A stretch of DNA of 64,000 bases from Hericium rajendrae. Lineage: Eukaryota; Basidiomycota; Agaricomycetes; Russulales; Hericiaceae. The notes beneath the pieces were generated by a model. The model worked only from the letters and a program-made list of their open reading frames with translations. It did not search any database and was not told the DNA's origin. Position 1 is the first letter of the stretch. Each line of letters starts with the position of its first letter. Positions 21,696 through 34,590 of this stretch are shown piece after piece. The DNA is taken from positions 2,232,001 through 2,296,000 of the forward strand of contig CM065885.1 of NCBI GenBank assembly GCA_033439255.1, read 5' to 3'. The position numbers and the translations under genes are program-made.

Positions 21696-23610
21696 ATGTC
21701 GATACAACACTTCGGCAAAGGCGCCCTTCGTGTTGCAAAAAACTACACAAAGGGTTACTCGGATGTCCAGGCCAAGGTCCGCGAAGCCACGTCCAACGAC
21801 CCGTGGGGACCGTCGGGCACACAAATGAACGAGATTGCTCAGATGAGCTACAATCAGTGCGTATTATGACATGCTGAAGTATCTATGATGCAGGGCGGAG
21901 ACTTATCGATGCATGTGTGTGGGGGCGTCGGCGTTGCAGGAATGACTTTGTGGAAATCATGGAGATGCTCGACAAACGGCTCAATGACAAGGGAAAGAAC
22001 TGGCGTCATGTCTTCAAGGTACGTCTACAGGCCTTTTGATCCACCCGAGTTTGCGTTTTCGACTGAAGTCGCTTGTCACGCCAGTCGCTCACCGTTCTCG
22101 ACTACCTCCTCCACGCCGGTTCGGAGAATGTCGTCATCTACTTCCGCGACAACATCTACATCATCAAAACCCTCAAGGAGTTCCAGTACGTTGACGAGTA
22201 CGGCAAGGACCAGGGCGCCAATGTCCGCCAGAAGGCTAAGGACATCACGAACTTGCTCACGGACGAGAACCGCCTGCGCCAGGAGCGCCGGTCGCGCGCT
22301 TCCATGCGCGACCGCATGCTCGGCCAGCCCGAGGGCGATGATGATGGCCCGCTCGAGGGCATAGACGAGAATGTGCAGCGCCGCAGCCGGAGCGAGCCGC
22401 GCCGCGGGCCACGCGATGACGAGGAGCTGCGCCGCGCCATCGAGGAGAGCAAGCGCTCGCTTGCTGCGGAGAAGGCGCGGGCTGGCGAGGACCGCGACCT
22501 CGCTGAGGCGATTCGGCTCAGCAAGGAAGAAGAGGACAGGCGGAGCAGGGCTGTCTTGGACTCTAACTCGTCTGGGATCTTTGACGAGCAAAACCAGCAG
22601 TGCGGTTTATTCGCTTTTGCGGTGAACATGTTGGTCTGATTCGTTTCGGTTGTAGGAACAACAACAACCTGCTCATTGACATGGGGCAGCAGCCCGTCCA
22701 GCCCCAGTTTACGGCTGTGCAACCCCAGTTCACGAACTTCAATCCGTATCAACAGCAGGCCCAGCAGGAGGCCATGCAGGTGCGTCTGTTTTCGCATTCT
22801 GTCCTTTAGTATTGCTGACAGTCACATAGCAAGAATATCTCCGCCAGCAGCAAGAGTGGATGCGGCAGCAACAGGAAGCGCAGGCTCAAGCGCAGGCGCA
22901 AGCCCAGCTTCAAGCGCAACAGGAAGAATGGCTTCGCCAGCAGCAGATGCAGCAGCAATACCAGCAACAGCAGCAACAGCAGCAATACCAGCAGCAGCAG
23001 CATCTGCAGGCGCAGCCGCTTGTGCCACAGCCCACATCTTTCGGGTCAGTCAGTTATGCTATCTTCGTCTAGCTGTCTATCTGATGCATTTCACTCAGTT
23101 CGAACAACCCATTCGCACCCGCAGTTCATTCGTTCTCGCCAGGCGCCTCTACCTCGCCTCCGCCTAGTAACCACACACCCGTTTCTTTCAATCTCCCCTC
23201 GACGTACGAGACGCACTCGCCCAGCACCAATCTTTCTTCTATATCCACGGTCTCTTCTACCAATCCGACCCCCTCGCCCTCTACGCAGTCCTCTTCTTTG
23301 CGCGGCCCATCGCGGGCGGACCAAGAGCACGCAAATCTCGCTGGTCTGTTTGCCGCGCCACGGGAGGACGGCCTGGATACCTTCGGGAACATCGGACAGC
23401 TGCGGTATGGTGCTTATTCCATCGTTTTGACACGGGCGACTGATTTGATCCGCGTTGCATCATAGGTACGGACACACGGATGCCGGCCGCATCGTTGCGC
23501 AGAAGACAGGCGCCTCGGGCCAGCAGCCGAGCTTCAACCCCTTCGCCCAACAGCAGCAGCAGCAGCAGCAGCAGCACCAGAACAACGAACAGCCCTTCTT
23601 CAGCATCTGA
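21696..23610 (+). CDS. epsin (ENTH domain, UIM, NPF), Ent1/2-like
   Basis: Clathrin adaptor for endocytosis that binds PtdIns(4,5)P2 and ubiquitinated cargo. Seven exons: 21696-21856, 21940-22018, 22085-22599, 22656-22779, 22830-23044, 23099-23404, 23466-23610 (1545 nt, 514 aa, in frame). ENTH domain at about residues 15-150 (KVREATSNDPWGPSGTQMNE, LTVLDYLLHAGSENVV). Two ubiquitin-interacting motifs follow (DDEELRRAIEESKRSLA and DRDLAEAIRLSKEEED). Next come a Gln-rich tract with coiled-coil character and two NPF motifs for EH-domain partners (SNNPFAP and FNPFAQ). It ends with a polyglutamine run and FFSI. The C-terminal clathrin box is not obvious. CAG-type repeats in the Q tracts may vary in length between strains. 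Confidence 0.95.
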
Positions 23611-24593
23611 GGTCTCTCTCCTTTATCACGTGCCCAGGATATTCCGGATTCACGAATCACACTCGTTGATTAACGCCTTAATTACCTTCCATCGCCCTTT
23701 TTCCTTTCCTGACAAACCGTATTATTCTCTTTATTCCCGAACGGGCGGTTCTCGATGGTCCTCTCGTTTCTCTATGTCTGCTTGCCGGCCTCCTACTCTA
23801 TACCCGCTCGTTACCACCCTATCCATATGATCGATTGCGGCCCGGTATGTACCTCCAGTGTATAAAGTCTCACAGCTACGAAAGGATTGGATGCTTTCTT
23901 TCTTTGTTGCGCTCGGGTTCGGGATCGCACCTAATAGACGATTGGTGTGGTGTAGTATACATTCATTCCAGAGCACGTCTTTCTTATGGTGGCGGTTGTT
24001 CGCCTTCATTCGGTGTGGATTGAAGCCGCAGCGGCTTGTGTGTCACACGACTTTCGAGCGGTACGTCCCTTCGCGTTGTTTCTTTCCCTGCTTATCGCAA
24101 GTGCAGCCTGTGAGTGTCCACGTCCGCGCTTCGTCGATTGCTAATCCCTTGCATCGATCTCAGTGCCTTTGTATGATTCACCGCTGGCTTGGTCAGGGAG
24201 GAATGAACCTCCTTAAGGCGGCTTCGCGTGTCTATCTTCCCCACACTTCACCAGCTTCGCTATACAATTTCGGCATATCCTTCGGAAATGGAGGAAGCGC
24301 CGCGAATGCAGCTGATACCGTTCCGTCGATCCATGTACTCAGCTGCATGCTCAGCACCCTGCCTCCAGGGTTCTGTGCATCCCTAGAAAAACGAGGTGCG
24401 TGCTACGCCGATAATGCCCCAGATATCGCGCTTCACCCTGGCCGCACCCGCGCGTGTGCGCGCAGCTCCTATAAACGACAACCCTGTACCCCCGGTGCGT
24501 TGTCGGGCTATCCGCTCATGTCGCGTTATTAAAGCGCGTAGGGCCGGGCGGCATTTCATACTACGCACCACTGCCGTGGCCACGGACAGCGAG
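23611..24593. other. intergenic, no gene supported
   Basis: The first ~250 bases are T/C-rich and probably 3' UTR of the epsin gene. A 224-codon plus ORF (23858-24532) has no recognisable domain and overlaps what should be the transporter promoter. I treat it as chance. Confidence 0.35.
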
Positions 24594-27500
24594 ATGAAGC
24601 ACGCAGCACAAGACGAGAGCGTCGAGAAGGGGGACGACGTCGCGCTCGAGGAGGTGCGCGCGGCCGAGGCGGCGAAGCGCAAGGTCAGGCTCGCCGGGAA
24701 CGGTGCGTGCTCCGCGACGTCTCGTTCGCGTGGGTGTAGGCGTGTGCTCATTGGGGTGTGCAGCGGAGTATGCGGCGGCTGTCGAGCTGGGGTACATCGA
24801 CCCTCTCACGCGCTCTGCGTTTGTGCTGTATGCGTGTACGTTCTGCTCTGTTCGTCGTTTTGGTTGCGCGCTGACAGCCGTGTTCGCTTACTAGGCGCGT
24901 CGGTTGCATTTTTGTGCTCGTGTGGGAATGGGTAAGTACTGCTTTGTGTTTGGCGGGGCCGGAATGTCGGGTGCCCATGGGAATCGATATTGCAGCTATG
25001 ATGGGTCGCTGATGACTGCCATCAATGGGATGCCTTTGTGGGTGTTGATTTCTGCGGCATTTTCAGGTTAGACTGACCTCGGTTCTGGAAATGCAGCTAT
25101 GAGAAGAAATTTAACCAAGGTACGTTACAGCTAGCTGTATTCACTCAGCACGCGTGACTTACGGGTAATAGGTTCCCTCGACGTCTCGACGGGGCTCATT
25201 TTCTCTATCTATACCGTACGTAGACCATAACCTTCGAAGGCCGCTTCGGCGACGCAATTTCTTCTCAGGTCGGCCAAATGGCCGGATCGTTGTTCGCAGG
25301 ACATATCTGTGACCGGTGCGCACCAGTTCATCTTAGCCTCCGTCCGAGGAAGTTGAAGATACCTTCTAGGTGGGGCCGCCGTGCCGGGATGTTCATAGGT
25401 AGGTTCGCCGTGAGTCTGCTACCATGTCCAGATTGAGATAAGGCGTCGAAGGATGCCTGATTATCATGGTCGGAAGCGCCATCATCGCGTCCTCCGAGGT
25501 AAAACGCCAGGTGCGTGCACCGTCGTGTGTCCAGGCCCCGCTTGCCTGCTTATACCAACGTGCCCGATAGTTCGTCGCGGGCCGCTTTGTCCTTGGGTTT
25601 GGCATCGCAATTGCTACTATCGGCGCGCCGACCTACACGGTCGAAGTTGCGCCTCCGCAGTGGCGGTGCGTCCTTCATCCGTGATTCACCCTCTAGGCCG
25701 TCCTGATGTGTTTTCTCCAGTGGCCGCCTCACCTCGTTGTATAATACAGGCTGGAACGGTGGCGCTATTCCTGCTGCTGCGATCACGCTTGGGACGCAAA
25801 ACATACCCAGTGATTGGAGCTGGAGGATTCCTTTGATCATCCAGGTATTTGTGGATGGTCCGTCTCGGCGGCGTGTCCGCTAATGCCGCTTCCTCGACAG
25901 GCTGTCCCGGCATGCATAGTGGTGTTGACCGTCTGGTTCCTGGTAGGCCCTATTGTCGTTCATATCAAAGAGTGATGCTGATCGATGGCCTTTTCGTAGC
26001 CTGAGAGTCCGAGGTAAGACCCAATTGTCCTCAAACAAAAGAAATCCAAGTCAAATAATATGATTTTCCCTGAAGATGGTACATGGCCCACGGACGTGAC
26101 CAGGAGGCCTTTGCCTTCTTGACGAAATATCATGGTAAATGAAAATTCTCAATATGAAACTCATATTCTTCCAGACTAATATGGTTTGATCGCAGGAAAC
26201 GGAGACCCAAACCACCCCATCGTCACGCTGCAAATACGAGAGTTCCAAGAGAACATCCGCACGGATGGGTCTGACAAGAGGTGGTGGGACTACCGGTATG
26301 CTTCTGGCCAATAGCAAAGGGGATGCAGCTTTAATTGACCATTCGTCTCTTCCAGAGCTCTCTTTGGTGAGTACGAGCGGAAATGATGGTGCGTCACGTC
26401 TAACACTGTAATTTTTAGCGACTCACAATGCCAGATGGCGGTTCTTGGTATGTGCAAATCAACGGATTCGAGTTGGCGTTTGATTGACGGAATTGCTAGA
26501 TGGTCTTCCTTATGGGATTCTTCGGTGCGCTTGGCGTTTACCTTTGTGCATTTCAGACGCCTAAATTCTGGTCTATCAGGCCAAATGAGTGGAAATGGAC
26601 TAGGTGAGCACATCATCCTATCGAGGACCGCGGTGCTGAACTGGCTATCTGCGTATCTCAGGGTATTTCAATGTACGCCAATAAAACTACTCATTGAAAG
26701 TCCTTGCCATTCTAATGACTTTGGATAGCTGTCCATTTACCAGGAAAGTTGCTGAACCTTTTCCGCCTCTCCGACTTATTTCTGGCTTACCGATATCCAA
26801 CAGAGCTTAGGCTTCGACAGTGAGCACCGAGTTTTACCATCAAATTCGAAAACTAACTGCTTGCAGCGAAAATGCAATTCAACATGAACCTCATCAGTGA
26901 GTCACCAATCCACGCTGCTCTTTTAGACCAATCCGCTCATGGCCGCCGCAGACAGCTGCTGCGCCGCCGTCATCGCATGGATCGCCGTCTCGCTCGAAGG
27001 TAACCTCTCCCTCCCCTCATCCAGCCCAGCTAACCCTTTCCCGCTCTGTTGTTCAGACCGCATGCCCCGCCGCAAAGTACTCATCATCGGGACGTTCCTG
27101 TGCTCCGTGACGCTTGCGCTCAACGCGGGCCTGAGTGCCAAGTGGGCGACGTACGGGGACGGGCCGAAGAACCTCGCCGTCGGCAGCGGCGGCGTCGCGT
27201 TTTTCTTCCTGTTTAACGCCGTGTATGCGTTTACCTACACCCCCCTGCGTGAGCTCGGGTTGTCCTAACGGGAAGGGGTTGGTGGGCTGATTGTGCTGTT
27301 TGCTAGAATCGTTGTATCCCGCGGAGTGCCTTGAGACGACGACGCGGGCGAAGGGGGTGTCTGCGAAGATATTTGTGCGTTCTTACGTCGGCCCGGGGCT
27401 AGGAGTATGTGGAGGTTGCTAATGCTTTATGTCTCATGGTAGATCATTGCCTGCACATCCTTCATCAATCTATTCTGCACACCGTAAGTAGTGTTTCTGC

Positions 27501-28045
27501 ATGCTAGATCCACCCCATCTCATGTCAATCGCAGGATTGCATATGGTCGTATTGGGGTGAGAATTTCTAGATATATACACGCTGTGTGGCCCGTATGCTG
27601 ACCTTGGTTTCAATGCAGTGGAAATACATCCTGGTTTACGTCGCGTGGGATGCCTTCGTAAGTGTATCCTAGTTACGAGATTTTATGGTCGATAATGCTC
27701 CGTCATGATTAGGAAACGATCGTCTGGTACTTCTTCTGTGTCGAGACCCAGGTAAGTTCTTCGCATTCATCGACTCTCATATCCGCGAGTCGCTGACTGT
27801 TACTCTAAACTAAAGGGCTGGACGCTGGAGGTACGTTGAGCAAGAGATTATATGCTCCAGTTTGGCTGAATCTGCATTTGGGTTCAGGAGCTGGACGAGA
27901 TTTTCTCGTCTTCCAACCCAGTGAAAGCATCGACGCAAAAACGCAAGGTAAGCAAAATATGAGATACTTTATACAGTACTAATTTATTCTTCAGGTCGTC
28001 ATCACCGAGAGCGGAGTGGTCGAGCCTGTCGAAGGAAAGGCTTGA
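24594..28045 (+). CDS. MFS sugar transporter (lactose/hexose permease type)
   Basis: Plasma-membrane proton-coupled sugar carrier of the major facilitator superfamily. Very intron-rich: I count close to twenty short exons but did not fix every boundary. Landmarks in order: the acidic N terminus MKHAAQDESVEKGDD; YDGSLMTAINGM (first loop, characteristic of this subfamily); LDVSTGLIFSIYTVGQMAGS; the RWGRRAGMFIG signature between helices 2 and 3; WRGRLTSLYNTGWNGGAIPA; LYPAECLETTTRAKGVSAK; ETIVWYFFCVETQGWTLEEL near the end of helix 12; and a short polar tail ending VEPVEGKA. The G-YDGS and ETQGWTLEE pattern matches fungal lactose permease-like or hexose transporters. Substrate not determined. Confidence 0.85.
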
Positions 28046-28254
28046 ATTGCACATCTCATGGTCTTTTTCACTTTCACAACACAAGGAAGCATGTCAGAGA
28101 CAGCTTCGTCGTAGACCATGGCATTCATATCATGTATTCTCAGCTTCAATGTATATAGCAACAAGATACTCCACCCACGTCCTCGACCGACCCAAACCTA
28201 GTACAACTGGTACAAACGACAACGGGTATGCAATGCAATGTCCAAAAAATTCTG

Positions 28255-29043
28255 TCATGAGCTGCTCTTCGCCTCGGTCTTCGCATTCGCCTGAGCCTCG
28301 GGAGCGCGGGCCGGCTTCTTCCCGGCGTCCTTCTTGCCCGAGTCCCACTCCCTGCTCTGCATCTTCTCCATCTTCCGCCGCGCGTTCTGCTCGCGCGTCT
28401 GGTTGATGTTCTCCTGCAGCTTGCGGAGGTTCGCCTGCCGCTCGCGGTCCTTCGCCTGCGTCTTCTTGAACGCCTCTTCGTCCGCCTGCACGTCCTGCGC
28501 CATGCTGTAAGTGTGAGTCCCGACTGTGCGAAGAGAGGCGGACGTACTGCGCGCCGCTGCTTGATCTTCGCGTTCTGCTCTCGTATCCGGGTCATGCGCT
28601 CCGCCAACTCAGCATCTGTCAGCTTGTCCTGTGCGCGGCGTTAATTGATCCGTCCATACAGCACGCAGTGGCAGACATACTCGAGGTGTACCACCCGTAT
28701 TCACGCGTTCATGATTCACGTATGGCTTCCGTTTCTCCTTCTCCTTCAGTGTCGGACCTTCCTCGTTCGTGTCCGTCTTGTGCTGCCCTTCGATGCTTGC
28801 GCTAGGCTGCTCTGGCTCGGCAGCAGGACCAGCCTGCGCATCTTTGAGCGGTTCAGCGGGCGCCGCGGACGATGTCTCGGCCTTATTCGATACCGAAAGC
28901 TGCTCGAGCTCGAGGCCAAGAGTGTTGACGACAGTTTCTGTGGGAGCCGCCATGGCTAGGCGGAGGTCGGTGGTGGACGGTCTGCGGCGAGGGTCAAGCA
29001 GAGTAAGCGCCTTAGGGCGTTCAGCGATCGAATCCGATGACAT
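28255..29043 (-). CDS. conserved basic coiled-coil protein
   Basis: Three exons: 29043-28681, 28628-28548, 28494-28255 (684 nt, 227 aa). The N-terminal half is disordered and acidic (Ala/Glu/Pro/Ser-rich). The C-terminal half is helical and charged: AELAERMTRIREQNAKIKQR, DVQADEEAFKKTQAKDRERQ, LRKLQENINQTREQNARRKM, then EKMQSREWDSGKK. The SREWDSGK motif and REQNA repeats look strongly conserved, as in an unnamed fungal family; the Lys/Arg-rich helices could bind RNA or ribosomes, but that is a guess. The splice into exon 3 was chosen at GCGCAG because the nearer CTTACAG would break the frame. Confidence 0.65.
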
Positions 29044-29895
29044 AATACCTTAACCTTAAAGTATTAGTTTGTGAATTATACCACGGCCCTTCGGGCATTA
29101 CCTGGACCCAATTTGCAGCTGCCCGTTCACCAGCAGAGTACTAATTATCGACAAAGTAGATATAAGTACGGGGTAGAATGTCTTGCGCGCTCCCAGGGAA
29201 CATAGGATACCGTACGCAGCTGCCCTCTTCTACGCGCATAGCCTTGTCGTACTTGGTAAGATCCCGTACAGGCATGTATGATGAAGATACAGTAACTCGC
29301 TGCCAACGGAAACGATGAATAACAGAGACATTGATGAGCACATTGCTCTGAATGGCGAACAGAGACAAGCATTTTTTTAAGATTAAAATTCAGTAGGCAG
29401 TACGCAGACATGGTATTGCAGACATAACGGTTGGGAAGTAGATAAGGGAAGCACCCGTAAGTGGGCAAGGCAGCGAAATACGCACCCACGCACGGAATGG
29501 TGAAACATGCTTTGCTCCCGCATTCCACTCGTGGCCCGGTGAGGACGAACACAGGGGCGTCCTGTTTCTGTCGCTCAAAAAGGAAATTTGGCCTGCCTAC
29601 TGAATGCGGAAATAACTCTTCTGACAAGACCTGGTCCTATCGGATCCAGGAATTTTGTTCAAGGCTCTAAGTCGCTTATCAGAAGCCTTAGCACCGCAGA
29701 AGCCCCATGGAAGAAAATATCGACTTCAAAGGAATGATGAAGTACCGTACTTACGTCCGAAACACACTAATACTGTAATAATCTAGGCCCACAGCTGATT
29801 AGATCGTATACAGCCGCAACGCACGTCCGTGATGGGGGTATCAAGAAGAGAAGAAAAGAGCGTACAGTGAAGTATATGTCCATTGCAGCAATCCG
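29044..29895. other. intergenic, no gene supported
   Basis: A 160-codon minus ORF (29145-29627) and smaller ones show no domain and unlike codon use. Presumably the 3' region of the DENN-type gene and the 5' region of the coiled-coil gene. Confidence 0.35.
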
Positions 29896-32056
29896 TCACA
29901 GGCCCCCATACCCAAAGAGAAGGCCGAACAGATCCTTCCAGCTCTTCCGCACCGTCACCACCGCGCCGCCGCCGTACTCCAGCGCCAGCCACTCCACGAA
30001 ACGCGCATCCATCGAGCTGAGCGAACAGAGCTCAAACGTGGCGAGGTCTTTTGGCGTGAGCACGACCACATTCTCCGCAGCGTTGGGCGGAGGAAGATAC
30101 GTCTTCAACCGCGCCAGCATGAACGCCGTGTTCCCATGGAACGTCTGCAACAGCGCGAGCGTCGTCAGCACCTGCCTGTTCTTCGCCGCCCTCGCGTCCT
30201 CCGCCTCGCCCTCGCGGTCCTTCGCCATAAGCCCCGTAACCGAATCCGGCGTCGTGCTCGCATGCGACACGTTCGAGCCCTCCGCGCGCGAGCTCCGCCC
30301 GGGGAGCGACCAGAGCGACATGCCGCTCGACCGGCGCATCGCGCGCGCCGTCGGCTCCGCGGCGGGGCGGCCCTCGATGCCGCTGCCGAGGCTGCGCATG
30401 TACGTCCCGCCGACGCTCAGGTCGTCGTCGCCTTCGAGGTGCACGCTGCCCCAGTTCCCGCCCGCGCTCGAGTACGAGAGCGGCGAGTTCGTGCGCCACG
30501 TGCCCATCCACAGGCCTGCGCAGACGAGGCACATGTCCTCGTAGATGCGCCAGGCGTCCGTCCATGCGGGTGCGCTTTTCGGAGGTGGGGCGCCGCAGGT
30601 GTGCGCACCATGCAGAGATGCTTCGATCGCGTCGAGCTGGAGCAATCGGTCGAGTTCGGTCCACTGTGAAGATGTTAGATAGGCATCATCGGGTGTCATG
30701 GGCGCAGGCGTACGAGTTTCACGTCACTCCATGTGAATCGTACAGTAGATAGCTTGTGCGAGGGTACCTTTGGATCAGATTGCAGTCGAGGACGGGATAT
30801 ATGCAATGTCGGTCGTGTTGCTTTCGCAGGGGTCGAGGTCGTCAAGTCAATCACAAGATCATAATACTGTGGTCTCTCGAGAAACAATGCATCAGTTGTA
30901 CCTAGTTGGACATGAGTCGGGCAGCAAAGAAAAATAGAAAAACGAGAAAACAGACATGCAATCCAGCCTCGCCCGTCCTTTGATTCTTCTTCTAATTTCA
31001 GGATGTCGTGCAGTGTCACCATGCCCAGTACCTTGATCCCCTCCTTGTGCTTCCCCGCAAGTCGTCCATTCTGAGGTGTCGGAGGGCGAGGCAGCCCGCT
31101 AGGGCCCGCATCGCTAGACGGTGGTTCTGGCTCAATCTGGTCGTCATAGCACATATCCGCAGCGACCTGACAGAAGTTACATGCAGCCTCGACCGGCGGA
31201 AGGGTGTAGATGAGAATGCGCCGACGACCGAGGACATGCTTGTATAGAGTAAGACAAGATGCGCCCATTAGTCGCAGGAGATGAGGCAGATGGAGAGTCG
31301 GTTCTGATGGCGACAGGTCCGAATCCGGCTGCGGCGTCATAGTGAGAAAGGAAACCAGGTTACAGCGTCACAGAAAACGTACCCCATCGAGTTCATTGCT
31401 CCAGCCCCTCCACTCTCCAGCCCCGCTCAAATCGAGCCTCCGCACCTGACGCTCTTCAAAAAACCTGCGCGCAGGTTCCCAGTCCTCGTCGATCGGGTCG
31501 AGATGGCCGCGGACGTCCATTACGCCGTATATGGTGCTGACAAGCTCCTTGAGGGCTGCGACATGGCGCCAGGGCCGCGGTCTTGACGATGGCGTGAGGA
31601 GGATGCCCATGGAGGAGAGACGGAAACCACGGTGCCCGTGTTCGTCGGTCGCTCTTCGACGAAAGATGCATACACCACGGTGATTACCTTTGGTGAAGAA
31701 GCTATGATCGCATGTTAAACGCCGGTACGGAACATTGGGAGTAGCCAGACGCACACAACGTCTTGCTCGACTAGATGCAGGCCGCTGGGCAGTGCGCTGA
31801 ATTCTACACGGCTCAAATCAAGGTCTGTATGCATTCAAAAAGCAAAAATACACTGTCAAAAGAGACTTCTGGAAAGTAGATCGATAAACTCTTACCGTCG
31901 CTAGCTTTGAGAGACCAATCTACGACATTGCCTTGCGTGGGATGAAAAGAGGCATGGAAAATCGCAACTGCGTCCAAAATTCGCCAAAAATCAGTACAAT
32001 TCCACCCACAGAAACAAAGGATACAACTCACCGACATCCTGAGGTATCTTGGACAT
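29896..32056 (-). CDS. LCHN/Anr2-type DENN-domain protein (DUF4484)
   Basis: Member of the LCHN/Avl9-related DENN family, expected to act in membrane traffic as a Rab exchange factor (family inference). Exon fragments in order: MSKIPQDV; AIFHASFHPTQGNVVDWSLK; VEFSALPSGLHLVEQDVV; a block with VAALKELVSTIYGVMDVRGH; LPHLLRLMGASCLTLYKHVL then RRRILIYTLPPVEAACNFCQ; TTDALFLERPQYYDLVIDLT; WTELDRLLQLDAIEASLHGA. It ends LFGYGGL. GNVVDWS and the RRILIYTxPPVE motif are characteristic of this family. At least eight exons; two first-exon introns are clear (GGTGAGTTG donor near 32031). A disordered Ser/Gly/Arg insertion lies in the last third. Confidence 0.8.
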
Positions 32057-32480
32057 GATGGCCGTCGTGCGCAAGGTGCACAGACAGGACTCCAATGCCG
32101 TAGCTGTGATCCCGACTAAGCTACCGGATATCCGACACGGTAATTCCGGTCCACGTGTATATTTAATTATGTAATTTATCGCGCCGAATGCTCACAATAC
32201 TAAAGTACTATCATAAAAGGCTAACGACTCCCTTCTTTCTGACAACTCTCACTCGTGTGCGTGGGGTGGAGGAGGTGGAGGAGAGGGTCGTGGATGTTGC
32301 GCGGATGTGTGTAGTACTTGCTACGATACAGCGCAGAAACTGCTGGGAATAATATGTACGGATTCTCAAACAAATTATGGTATTTATTTCATGTCCGTCA
32401 CGACCACTGTGACCCCCTAGGACGCGACCGGTCACGCCGTAGGAGCGCGTTTCTTGCTTCTTGACCATCGCGTCGCAAAC
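32057..32480. promoter_or_regulatory. divergent promoter region
   Basis: 424-bp head-to-head intergenic region between the DENN-type gene (-) and Nse3 (+). Both genes probably draw on it. I see no clear shared element. Confidence 0.35.
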
Positions 32481-33954
32481 ATGGCGCGCGCAGGACCCTC
32501 ACGTACGCAACGTGCTTCCCAGTCGCAAGAGCCGACGCAGACGCAGAGGAACGGAAGGACTCGCGGGACGCAACGGACCCAGACACAACGGCGCGACGAG
32601 GACGAAGATGAGGAGGAAGCGGACGAGGACGAGGATGCCGCGGAGGAAGGTGGAGATCACGCAAAACATGTACGAAATTCCCTCTTCAAACACTGTACAC
32701 ATTCTTACATGGTGTTCTGCGCCAGGATATGCTCAAGAAGGTACACGCTTTAGTCCGCCTGGCTCTGTTCCATGAACAGAAACGGATGCCACTGCGTAGA
32801 GACGAAATTTCCAAAATGGGTGGGTCCAGCCATCTCATCTACAAGTCGTACATTTGAGAACAATTGGAACTAGTGATGGGCTCCAAAAGAACTGCATTCG
32901 CCCAGGTCTTTAATAATGCGCAAGACATACTGCGCGAAACTTTTGGCATGGAGCTTGCAGAACTCCCTACACGCGCGGCGATGCAGGATATCAACGCAGG
33001 GAAGGATGCTCAGGATAAGAACAAGAACCCATCCCAGTCTCAAGCTAATGGAAGCACCAACGGCCACGCTGAAGGCAGGCAAACAGTCACCGGATTGAAG
33101 AAAAAGAAGGGTGGGTGTTTCCTATCTCAGTCCCACCAAAAATCCTGACTCTCACTGTTTCGTCCAGCCGCTGCTCCGGGCTCGAAGACATATATACTGC
33201 GTTCGACCCTGCATTCCACCATTATCGAGTATGCTGCGCTTACAGATGAGCACATCATCGAGGAAGAAGCGGGCGATGCGAACTCGGACGACTCGGATGA
33301 CGAAACCGGTACACGCAACTACGGCAGCATTATCGCCTGGAACGGGTCCGACCAGCTCGCGTCGCTCGGGATCCTCTACGTTATCCTCGCCGTCATTCTT
33401 GTCAACGGCAAAGTCATCAGCGACAGTAAATCCCACTTCCCTTCTCGCCTCCTCCACGACCACTGACACTCACCACAGTGGACCTCCGCACGAACCTGCG
33501 CCGCTTGCGTCTCCCCGCAAACGTGTCGATCCCGCTCTCCGCGCAGTCGACGCACCGCACGATCCCGCTCGACGCGTTCCTGTCGCAGCTCGTGCGCCAG
33601 GGCTACCTCGACCGCGCGCGCCTCGGCGCGGGCACGGGCAAGGCCTCGCAGGGCAAGCGCGGGCGCCCGACGCAGTCGCAGGTCGGCGGCGACGACGAGG
33701 CGACGTACGAGTGGCGCTGGGGCCCGCGCGCCGCGAGCGAGGTCGGCGAGGTCAGCATCGCGCGCTTCGTCGCGGAGTTCATGGTCGAGCGCATGGGCGC
33801 GGACCGCGGCGAGAGCGACGATGACGAGGAGGAGCCGCAGGGGAGCAACAGGCGACAGAAGCGCAAGCGGGAGGAGGAGGCGCAGAAGCGGCTGGGTGCG
33901 CTATTGAAGGGCGTGGAGAGGGCAGCGGGCGGGGACTTAGCGGATGTCGTGTGA
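32481..33954 (+). CDS. nse3: Nse3 / MAGE-domain subunit of SMC5-6
   Basis: Subunit of the SMC5-SMC6 DNA-repair complex, partnering Nse1 and Nse4. Five exons: 32481-32669, 32726-32819, 32874-33110, 33168-33425, 33479-33954 (1254 nt, 417 aa). The N terminus is disordered (Arg/Gln/Thr then Asp/Glu-rich). The MAGE homology domain starts at VHALVRLALFHEQKRMPLRR and continues AFAQVFNNAQDILRETFGME, LRSTLHSTIIEYAALTDEHI, ILYVILAVILVNGKVIS and IPLDAFLSQLVRQGYLDRAR, then YEWRWGPRAASEVGE and IARFVAEFM. These are the tandem winged-helix landmarks of MAGE/Nse3. The last exon is notably GC-rich and ends in a basic, acidic-mixed tail. Confidence 0.9.
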
Positions 33955-34590
33955 TGCTGCGGACTCGCTTTACATGGTTCCTCTTTGGTAAATTATGTAT
34001 GCATCCTACTGTTATGTATGCTATCGACTGCCATGGTGCGTCTCGTCCAGATATTATTGTACGGTACTTTCTTGAATTCCCGACTCTTTGCTTCTCATGC
34101 GCTTGTCGATATTTCGTCATTGGTCGTGGGAGGTCGGCTTCGAGCTGTAAACTCGGGGGACGTTCGGTCGGATATCTCCGTGCACGAGGACGGTGATTGC
34201 CGGCCGAATACAGTGAGGGTCGACGTTACGCGTGTCACGGTGCATCGTACAGTATTGGTTCATTAATTGTTCAGCGCTGGTTTCGGATGCTACTCTTGTC
34301 TTGATATCGTGAATACAGTATCGATACACTGGTAAAATCAGTTACTGTAAATTTTCTACACCAAATACAATTCCCCACATGCTTGGAAGCCTGCGCTAGC
34401 AGACAACACTAAGAGACGAGATTACACAAGAACTTGTTATGACCACGGTATATTGTCGAGGACTAGAAAGGAATACAGGAGAGGTGACGGTAAGACTAAA
34501 GGAATGACGGCGTACAGGACAAGACTGTAAGAACATGATCATGTAAGGTTTGAGTGGGGTAATCTGCCGGGCAGGGTTACAATGCTCTTC
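33955..34590. other. intergenic, convergent 3' ends
   Basis: 3' regions of Nse3 (+) and the DUF6533 gene (-). No ORF or repeat stands out. Confidence 0.4.

Noticed and set aside
22860-23010. Gln-rich CAG repeat as a mobile or expanded repeat
   Set aside because: It is in frame inside the epsin gene, where Q-rich tracts are normal.
23858-24532. 224-codon plus-strand ORF upstream of the sugar transporter
   Set aside because: No domain, composition unlike neighbours, overlaps the expected promoter; likely chance.
29145-29627. 160-codon minus-strand ORF between the DENN-type and coiled-coil genes
   Set aside because: No recognisable domain and no splice context; treated as intergenic.
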